A stretch of 9,951 bases of DNA from Nitrososphaerota archaeon (GTDB lineage Archaea; Thermoproteota; Nitrososphaeria; Nitrososphaerales; CADDZS01): assembly GCA_027886795.1 (NCBI GenBank), contig JAPCJU010000025.1:1-9951 (forward strand). The letters are read 5' to 3'. Within the stretch, counting starts at the first letter, position 1. The number at the start of each line of letters is the position of its first letter. Made by a program: the position numbers and the translations under genes. Below the pieces are notes generated by a model, which was not told the DNA's origin, did not search any database, and saw only the letters and a program-made list of their open reading frames with translations. Below are positions 5,975 through 9,951 of the stretch, piece by piece.

Positions 5975-5983
5975 GCTTTATTG
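5975..5983 (+). promoter_or_regulatory. TATA-like box before the first winged-helix gene
   Basis: GCTTTATTG is centred about 29 nt before ATG 6008, predicting an essentially leaderless transcript; no ribosome site precedes the ATG. Confidence 0.4.
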
Positions 5984-6007
5984 CTCGAATGTCTGAAGTG
6001 CGGCTAG

Positions 6008-6343
6008 ATGCAAAAGCCGGTCCTGTCTGAGATACAATCGAAGATTCTGCTTGCGCTTTTGGTTAGGGGCAAAGTATCGTCCCTTGAAATTCTCCAAGCA
6101 GTTGGAATAAGCGGTTCGACTTGGAACAAGGAAAAAATGCTTTTGCAAAATACCGGTCTGGTGGAGTCACAAATCACTCGCGAGCTCACGGAAAACGGTG
6201 TTGTTCGAAAGATGGAATTCAAACTGACCCTGAAGGGTAGACAGGTGGCTCAGAACTTGCTAGCGATTTCTTCGTTGATTGGGGACGAATCGTTTGCGAC
6301 TGAAAAAATCGAAAGCGTCCTTGCCTTGATTACGAAGGCTTAG
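6008..6343 (+). CDS. Winged helix-turn-helix transcriptional regulator
   Basis: A 111-residue protein made of one winged-helix domain plus a C-terminal helix. After MQKPVLSEIQSKILLALLV (helix 1), the motif SSLEILQAVGISGSTWNKEKMLLQNTG (about 24-50) is the helix-turn-helix with its recognition helix, followed by VESQITRELTENGVVRKMEFKLT (about 52-74), which would form the two-stranded wing, and a closing helix that could dimerise. No ligand domain or Cys/His metal cluster is visible, so the signal is unknown. ATG 6008 is chosen because a TATA-like box lies at the right distance and the helix-1 region begins at once. Upstream palindromic repeats may be its own binding sites. It shares a divergent 400-bp region with the HTHD surface protein, a possible target. 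Confidence 0.83.
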   Translation: MQKPVLSEIQSKILLALLVRGKVSSLEILQAVGISGSTWNKEKMLLQNTGLVESQITRELTENGVVRKMEFKLTLKGRQVAQNLLAISSLIGDESFATEKIESVLALITKA

Positions 6344-6412
6344 CAACTGATCTAGGGCTTCTTCAAAACATACGGATTTCTTCACAAATCAAATTGGGTA
6401 GCGTAGCGATTG

Positions 6413-6442
6413 CCCTAAATAATTTGTCGAGTCAACTTAGGG
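6413..6442. repeat. Inverted repeat between convergent genes
   Basis: CCCTAA (6413-6418) and TTAGGG (6437-6442) are perfect arms around 18 nt that include an inner TTG/CAA pair. It lies between the convergent ends of the winged-helix gene and the three-helix membrane protein gene, so it may help end transcription from either side. There is no strong T run. Confidence 0.3.
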
Positions 6443-6447
6443 ATTGA

Positions 6448-6463
6448 TTTCTGAATTCAGAAA
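6448..6463. repeat. Perfect 16-bp palindrome over a stop codon
   Basis: TTTCTGAATTCAGAAA is its own reverse complement and covers the stop codon of the three-helix membrane protein gene. Loop-free symmetry suits a dimeric protein site better than an RNA hairpin. Confidence 0.45.
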
Positions 6464-6738
6464 GTTATTTTCGCGAGAACTATCAAACCTGCGAACTCTA
6501 GGGCAGAAATCGCGGAAAGAAAAGGAAGCGCCTGTGGCTCAAAAAAAGGAGCCATCATCGCATATGACAAAACAGTGGCTAAGTTTTGAGCAAGTAAGAA
6601 CGCAGCGAATATCATCAACCCAACCGAATAGCCTGCCTTTGTCTTTCTCGCGATATTTCCGTAAAGCGCTAGGAGGAAAATGAGGACAACAGAGTTCAGG
6701 ACCGCTAGAACGACTGCTATCTCCATCATTGTTTCCAT
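6457..6738 (-). CDS. Small three-helix membrane protein
   Basis: A 93-residue, almost entirely hydrophobic protein with helices at about 5-27, 36-60 and 70-91, a basic loop NIARKTKAG (28-36) that should face the cytosol, and a short outer loop with FFEPQALP. The pattern GNIARKTKAGYSVGLMIFAAFLLAQN resembles a widespread group of small archaeal membrane proteins of unknown role, often beside winged-helix regulators (recalled, not searched). It is divergent from the regulator at 6866-7201, which probably controls it. Start choice: ATG 6738 is the first in-frame Met, but the TATA-like sequence at 6752-6757 would start transcription near 6729, exactly at the fourth-codon ATG, so the real protein may be three residues shorter. 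Confidence 0.78.
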   Translation of the reverse strand: METMMEIAVVLAVLNSVVLIFLLALYGNIARKTKAGYSVGLMIFAAFLLAQNLATVLSYAMMAPFFEPQALPFLSAISALEFAGLIVLAKITF

Positions 6739-6751
6739 TATTGGAATCCTC

Positions 6752-6757
6752 TATAAA
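6752..6757 (-). promoter_or_regulatory. TATA-like box before the three-helix membrane protein
   Basis: TTTATA on the minus strand is centred about 26 nt before the in-frame ATG at 6729, supporting a leaderless message from that codon rather than from 6738. Confidence 0.4.
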
Positions 6758-6779
6758 TTATGCCTAACGCGGAATCACG

Positions 6780-6806
6780 TTTAACCCTTTTTCAATATCT
6801 GTTAAA
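6780..6806. promoter_or_regulatory. Candidate operator in a divergent promoter
   Basis: TTTAAC (6780-6785) and GTTAAA (6801-6806) are perfect inverted arms, centre to centre 21 bp or two helical turns, between the start codons of the membrane protein and the regulator. CCGTACGG (6816-6823), a second small palindrome, lies just before the regulator's TATA-like box. This is the expected place for a site of the adjacent winged-helix protein; inference. Confidence 0.4.
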
Positions 6807-6831
6807 GATCTTTGCCCGTACGGATTTCAAC

Positions 6832-6841
6832 TATTAAATAT
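6832..6841 (+). promoter_or_regulatory. TATA-like box before the second winged-helix gene
   Basis: TATTAAATAT is centred about 29 nt before ATG 6866. It lies inside the longer frame that would start at TTG 6812, so it argues for the ATG and a near-leaderless transcript. Confidence 0.5.
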
Positions 6842-6865
6842 CAAATTGGGGCGGTTTTCAAATTA

Positions 6866-7201
6866 ATGCCTGACGATCCCGAGCTTCGAAGGTTGCTTTG
6901 GTACCTTCTAGGAGGAGCAAGGGGTGGAGAAAATCGTGCGCGGATAATCCAGGAGATCAGGAATCGGCCCAGCAACTTGAACCAACTGGCCACCAAACTT
7001 TCCCTTGAATACCGTTCTGTCCAGCACCATATCGAGATTCTCAAGAAGAACTTGCTCGTTACGTCCCAAGGTGACCACTATGGACTAACCTATTTCTTGA
7101 GCCCGTGGCTTGAGGCTCACCTTGAGATGTTCGACGATATAACCAAGAAATTGAATATGAAACTCGAGCCACGAACTGAACAATCTGGAACAGATTTGTA
7201 A
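6866..7201 (+). CDS. ArsR-like winged helix-turn-helix regulator
   Basis: A 111-residue protein. MPDDPELRRLLWYLLGGARGGENRARIIQEI forms the first helices, RPSNLNQLATKLSLEYRSVQHHIEILKKNGL-type sequence (here ending KKNLLV) is a textbook helix-turn-helix with recognition helix at about 41-58, and TSQGDHYGLTYFLS is the wing (about 63-76). A C-terminal helix (WLEAHLEMFDDITKKL) probably dimerises. The LRRLLWYLLGG..GG.NRARI opening is one I know from archaeal regulators next to small membrane proteins, as here. No Cys pair for metal sensing is present. The frame extends back to TTG 6812, but the TATA-like box at 6832-6841 and the conserved start favour ATG 6866. It probably controls the divergent membrane protein gene and itself. 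Confidence 0.86.
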   Translation: MPDDPELRRLLWYLLGGARGGENRARIIQEIRNRPSNLNQLATKLSLEYRSVQHHIEILKKNLLVTSQGDHYGLTYFLSPWLEAHLEMFDDITKKLNMKLEPRTEQSGTDL

Positions 7202-7211
7202 CAAACTACGC

Positions 7212-7240
7212 AATGCGGTCAAATACTCCGCCGCATTTGA
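7212..7240 (+). repeat. Two overlapping, mutually exclusive inverted repeats
   Basis: AATGCGG (7212-7218) pairs with CCGCATT (7231-7237); TCAAAT (7219-7224) pairs with ATTTGA (7235-7240). The right arms overlap, so only one can form. The element starts 11 nt after the regulator's stop codon and may be a terminator or attenuator before the molybdoenzyme gene. Short arms, so chance is possible. Confidence 0.35.
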
Positions 7241-7295
7241 TAAAATCCTGATTACAGGTACTTCTGTACAATGTCAATTTCGCTGGAAAGCACCT

Positions 7296-7306
7296 TCAAA
7301 TAATAC
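7296..7306 (+). promoter_or_regulatory. TATA-like box before the molybdoenzyme
   Basis: TCAAATAATAC is centred about 35 nt before TTG 7336, predicting a start near 7328 and a leader of about 8 nt that holds GGAG (7328-7331) four nt before the start codon. Confidence 0.4.
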
Positions 7307-7335
7307 CGAACATTACGATTGGGGAATGGAGAATT

Positions 7336-8997
7336 TTGGTTTCCAATAATCGCGGATCAAGCCTTCTGCGGCCGTTTTCAAGGGGAGCGTTCGCAGGCAT
7401 TGTCTCTCTCGGCTTTCTCTTTATCCTCAGGCTGGGCAATATCTCCCCCTACCCACCGGAATCAGCTTTAGAGGGATTCCTGAAAATCATACCGGCATCT
7501 GTTCAAGAACCCTCGGTTCAAGCGCTAGGTGAATTTGCTGGGCAGCTCGGATTGATCATCGCGACACTCGCTGCCGTTTTGGTTTTTGGTCTTCTCGGAA
7601 TATTTTTTGACAGATTTTACATCCACAGAATGCTTACGAAAAATCTTTCGCGGTTTGAGAAATTTCTGATTTTTTCGCTAATCCCCTGGCTGCTATTTGG
7701 ACTGGTCGTTCTTCCTATTTCCGGAGTTTCATTTTTCGGAGTTTCTTCTGGTTTTGGTTCGCCATCGATAGACTCATGGGCTTTTCCGTTAAGTCTTTTT
7801 GTGGGCAGCGCGATTTTCGGTGTCGTCCTGTCGTGGCAATATGGTGACACAAGGATTTTCGTTCCCGGTAAACTTAGTACGACTTCCAAGGCTCCTTCGA
7901 TCAGGGAGCCTCAGAATCTTTCCCGTAGATCTTTCGTAGAAAAGGGAGCAGTCGCACTTGGGTCGCTCGCACTACTGGTGACTAGTTTAGATTCGTTGCT
8001 TGGTTCTGCTCCGGCTAGCCAGCCGGTTTTGAGTGGTTCGGGAACTCCAGTCAACTTGGGAGGGGCGCCTTCAATTTTTGCGGATCCTCGGCTGGCTCCG
8101 CTGGTTGATTCTGAAATAACGAGCAATGACAACTTTTACCGGGTCGCAATTGACGTATTCGATCCCTCGGTCGATCTGACTTCTTGGTCCCTCCAAGTCT
8201 CTGGAGTGCAGGGAAACGGAAAGACCTACACACTTTCCCAGCTACAAGCTTTGCCCAAATCCACGGAGTACAATACTTTCGAGTGCGTGAGCAACGAAAT
8301 CAACGGAAATCTGGTATCAAATGCGAAGTGGGGAGGGGTAAAACTCTCCGATTTGTTTGCTGACGCCGGTGGCGTGCCCTCGAGTACACAATACGTGGTG
8401 TTTTACTCCGTCGACGGTTACAGCGTAGGAATCCCCATCACGAGGGCAATGATGTCGGATAGCATGGTAGCGTATGAAATGAATGACATTGCGCTTCCGC
8501 AGAAGCACGGTTTTCCTCTTAGGGCAGTTGTACCTGGCCTCTATGGAATGATGAGTGCAAAATGGATCAGAAAGATCCAATTGATGGATTCAACGTACAT
8601 GGGGTACTGGCAAACTAGAGGATGGTCGAATGTCGGAACCGTTCAAACGGTCGCATTCGTGATTTTGCCCGGAGATGGAGCAGAGCAGAGCCTTTCTCTG
8701 AATAACGGATCTATCCTCATTGGTGGATACGCGTACTCTGGAGATCGTGGTATATCCAATGTTGAAGTAAGCACCGACGGCGGAAAAACTTGGCAGTCGG
8801 CCCAGCTAAAACCTTCCCTCGCCAACAACACATGGACGCTTTGGGCATTTGACTGGCATCCAACGTCGACCGGGGCGGCCACGATCTACGCGAGAGCGAC
8901 AGACGGAACGGGTGCTTTGCAACAATCGAATCCCACGGCTACTTTCCCGAATGGGGCTACTGGTTACGCAATGACTTCCTTTGTCGTCAGTAGCTAA
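7336..8997 (+). CDS. Polytopic sulfite-oxidase-family molybdopterin oxidoreductase with internal Tat motif
   Basis: A 553-residue protein in three parts. (1) Residues 1-170: four membrane helices at about 17-33, 68-91, 110-128 and 148-167. (2) A cytosolic loop leading to the twin-arginine motif SRRSFVEKG (196-204) and a fifth helix (about 205-222). (3) The exported enzyme: the oxidoreductase molybdopterin-binding domain (about 260-418) with the Mo-ligating cysteine C317 in TFECVSN, W332-GGVKLSDLF and HGFPLRAVVPGLYG (391-404), then the Mo-co dimerisation domain with VEVSTDGGKTW (476-486). Positive charges sit at the N-terminus, in the 2-3 loop and before helix 5, giving N-in topology with the catalytic domain outside. 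No helix contains His, so the membrane part is not a YedZ-like haem b unit. TTG is the start (GGAG 4 nt before; the nearby ATG 7326 is out of frame and stops at once). Substrate, sulfite or otherwise, and electron acceptor are unknown. Confidence 0.92.
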   Translation: MVSNNRGSSLLRPFSRGAFAGIVSLGFLFILRLGNISPYPPESALEGFLKIIPASVQEPSVQALGEFAGQLGLIIATLAAVLVFGLLGIFFDRFYIHRMLTKNLSRFEKFLIFSLIPWLLFGLVVLPISGVSFFGVSSGFGSPSIDSWAFPLSLFVGSAIFGVVLSWQYGDTRIFVPGKLSTTSKAPSIREPQNLSRRSFVEKGAVALGSLALLVTSLDSLLGSAPASQPVLSGSGTPVNLGGAPSIFADPRLAPLVDSEITSNDNFYRVAIDVFDPSVDLTSWSLQVSGVQGNGKTYTLSQLQALPKSTEYNTFECVSNEINGNLVSNAKWGGVKLSDLFADAGGVPSSTQYVVFYSVDGYSVGIPITRAMMSDSMVAYEMNDIALPQKHGFPLRAVVPGLYGMMSAKWIRKIQLMDSTYMGYWQTRGWSNVGTVQTVAFVILPGDGAEQSLSLNNGSILIGGYAYSGDRGISNVEVSTDGGKTWQSAQLKPSLANNTWTLWAFDWHPTSTGAATIYARATDGTGALQQSNPTATFPNGATGYAMTSFVVSS

Positions 8998-9063
8998 ATT
9001 ATCGTCCATCTCGTTCGGTGGCTGTCCTGGGATATTCCTCTCAGCAGCATTTCTTGAATTACG

Positions 9064-9082
9064 CGTAGCCATTCTAGCTACG
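9064..9082 (+). terminator. Hairpin downstream of the molybdoenzyme
   Basis: CGTAGC (9064-9069) and GCTACG (9077-9082) pair around a 7-nt loop, 67 nt after the stop at 8997. No T run follows, so a terminator role is only suggested by position. Confidence 0.3.
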
Positions 9083-9096
9083 AACTTCAGGTATGT

Positions 9097-9118
9097 CTGG
9101 AATCGCTATAATTTCCAG
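9097..9118 (+). repeat. Inverted repeat enclosing a TATA-like sequence
   Basis: CTGGAA (9097-9102) and TTCCAG (9113-9118) flank CTATAAT. If the AT-rich core is a promoter, it would start transcription near 9135, giving the surface-protein gene an unusually long leader of about 87 nt for this window. Confidence 0.3.
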
Positions 9119-9221
9119 TTTCATCAGGGCAAAACACATCGTTCGGATAGAAAGAACACTCGTTCAATACGTTATGGTTAAAGGAAGCAGGCAGGATGAT
9201 TCCTTGCATAGGTAGTAACAA

Positions 9222-9951
9222 ATGAAAGTCAACACCCACCTCAATTCAATGGGTTCCAAAGCCTTCGCCGTTTCGGTGATCGTCGTATTTCTCGGACTTG
9301 GACTGCTCGGAGTAAGAATAACCTCAGCAACCACTTCCCAGAGCTACAATAATGTCCAAATCTTCGTCTCGCCCCAAAATTCTACGCTGGACTCGTTTTC
9401 AATTTCAGCGTACAACTCGACTGGGGGCTTGGTTGCAAGCTCGCAAAGTTCGTATCCGGCCTTTTCTTTCGAGTTGCCGAGTGGAACTTATCTGTTTACG
9501 GTGAGCGCGAGCTCGACTTATTCGTACCCAATTGGTGGGCCAATTACTTACGGGGCATCCCAATCGTCAGCTCCTAACATCGCGTATCCCTACAAGTATT
9601 ACAATCCTACAGAGTACGGCTACGTCTTAACGGATGTTACGGCTTCAAAGACGATCAACATAGCCACACAACAGATTCAGAACATGTCAACTAGTAAGAT
9701 TAGCATTTCCGCCAAGTACCTCAACGGTACATCAGCCGTCGGGGCATACATTGACGCCTCAATTGTCGGCGGTGGATACTACTATTATCCCAACAGCAAC
9801 GTGATGATGAGCGGACAAACGGGCAGCGACGGAACTGTTACTCTTGAAGTCCCATCTGTTCCACTTGAAATAACAGCGTGGAGCTGGATCCAGGTAAACC
9901 TGCCGCAGAATGAGACCACAACCAAAGTCAACATTGGCGGAGAGAGCGTCA
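9222..9951 (+). CDS. Secreted surface protein, N-terminal 243 codons (cut by window edge)
   Basis: From ATG 9222 an open frame of 243 codons runs off the right edge. The first 36 residues form a signal peptide or anchor: KAFAVSVIVVFLGLGLLGVR (13-32), then ITSA with likely cleavage after A36. The mature part is rich in Ser, Thr, Tyr, Asn and Gly and poor in charge, with beta-rich segments (VQIFVSPQN, FSFELPSGTYLFTVSA, KISISAKYLNG) like the repeated immunoglobulin-type or carboxypeptidase-regulatory-like folds of archaeal surface proteins. Sequons N53-S-T and N65-S-T, plus later NMS, NGT and NET, suggest N-glycosylation. I do not recognise a specific family, and the rest of the protein (repeats, anchor, enzyme domain) is outside the window. 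There is no twin-arginine motif, so export should be by Sec. No strong ribosome site precedes the ATG. Confidence 0.85.
   Translation, partial: MKVNTHLNSMGSKAFAVSVIVVFLGLGLLGVRITSATTSQSYNNVQIFVSPQNSTLDSFSISAYNSTGGLVASSQSSYPAFSFELPSGTYLFTVSASSTYSYPIGGPITYGASQSSAPNIAYPYKYYNPTEYGYVLTDVTASKTINIATQQIQNMSTSKISISAKYLNGTSAVGAYIDASIVGGGYYYYPNSNVMMSGQTGSDGTVTLEVPSVPLEITAWSWIQVNLPQNETTTKVNIGGESV

Larger units (their letters stand above)
5605..6007. other. Divergent intergenic region with palindromes and hairpins, no convincing gene
   Basis: About 400 bp between two divergent genes. The only long frame (minus 5943-5731, 70 codons) has no recognisable features and no promoter, so I leave it out. The region holds promoters at both ends, four copies of an AAATTT-centred octamer (5662, 5806, 5907, 5941), a small palindrome at 5644-5662, a 13-bp bulged hairpin at 5675-5710 followed by six T, and complementary GGCCTG/CAGGCC arms at 5917-5922 and 5953-5958. 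It is likely regulatory and may encode a small RNA. Confidence 0.6.

Noticed and set aside
4885..6825. CCCGTACGGAT present in the HTHD coding region and in the regulator promoter
   Set aside because: One copy is inside coding sequence, so a common regulatory role is unlikely; length is within chance.
6386..6850. ATCAAATTGGG present near 6388 and near 6840 as a possible shared site
   Set aside because: An 11-nt repeat is expected several times in a window this size and the two copies are in unrelated contexts.
8981..9181. Plus-strand frame of 66 codons after the molybdoenzyme
   Set aside because: It begins inside the molybdoenzyme's last codons in another frame and has no family features; the region holds hairpins instead.
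1..9951. CRISPR array, insertion sequence, phage or integrase signs
   Set aside because: No regularly spaced repeats, transposase, integrase or terminal inverted repeats were seen.

Overview
The window looks archaeal and is most likely from a Thaumarchaeota/Nitrososphaeria-type or related Thermoproteota lineage; this is inference, because no marker gene is present. The support is: TATA-like boxes about 26-37 nt ahead of start codons with very short or absent leaders, frequent TTG starts, a TatA with the small C-terminal module I associate with thaumarchaeal TatA, two stand-alone winged-helix regulators, and surface proteins rich in N-x-S/T sequons.

Layout. 1-1122 (minus): a FAD-dependent GMC oxidoreductase cut by the window edge and its gluconate-2-dehydrogenase subunit-3-like partner, overlapping by 11 bp and both without a signal peptide. 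1175-2128 (minus): a calcineurin-like metallophosphoesterase. 2254-2643 (plus): a Rid-family protein that lacks the RidA catalytic arginine, convergent with a DUF1028/TPR protein (2654-3544, minus). 3591-4367 (minus): two genes I do not recognise, a two-helix membrane protein and a small helical protein, whose junction carries a 13-nt inverted repeat. 4473-4826 (plus): TatA, convergent with a membrane-anchored, histidine-rich extracellular protein (4834-5604, minus). 5605-6007: a 400-bp gene-free region with palindromes and a hairpin. 6008-6343 (plus): a winged-helix regulator. 6457-6738 (minus) and 6866-7201 (plus): a three-helix membrane protein divergent from a second winged-helix regulator. 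7336-8997 (plus): a sulfite-oxidase-type molybdoenzyme fused behind four membrane helices, with an internal twin-arginine motif. 9222-9951 (plus): the start of a secreted surface protein that runs off the window.

How the parts fit. TatA and the molybdoenzyme form a logical pair: the enzyme appears to need Sec for helices 1-4 and Tat to export its folded cofactor domain. The GMC pair looks like a cytosolic sugar/alcohol dehydrogenase. Rid and DUF1028 suggest amine or peptide metabolism. I see no rRNA, tRNA, CRISPR array, transposase or phage gene. The best candidates for something under-described are the polytopic Tat molybdoenzyme, the RNA-structure element between 4039 and 4145, and the structured intergenic region 5605-6007.
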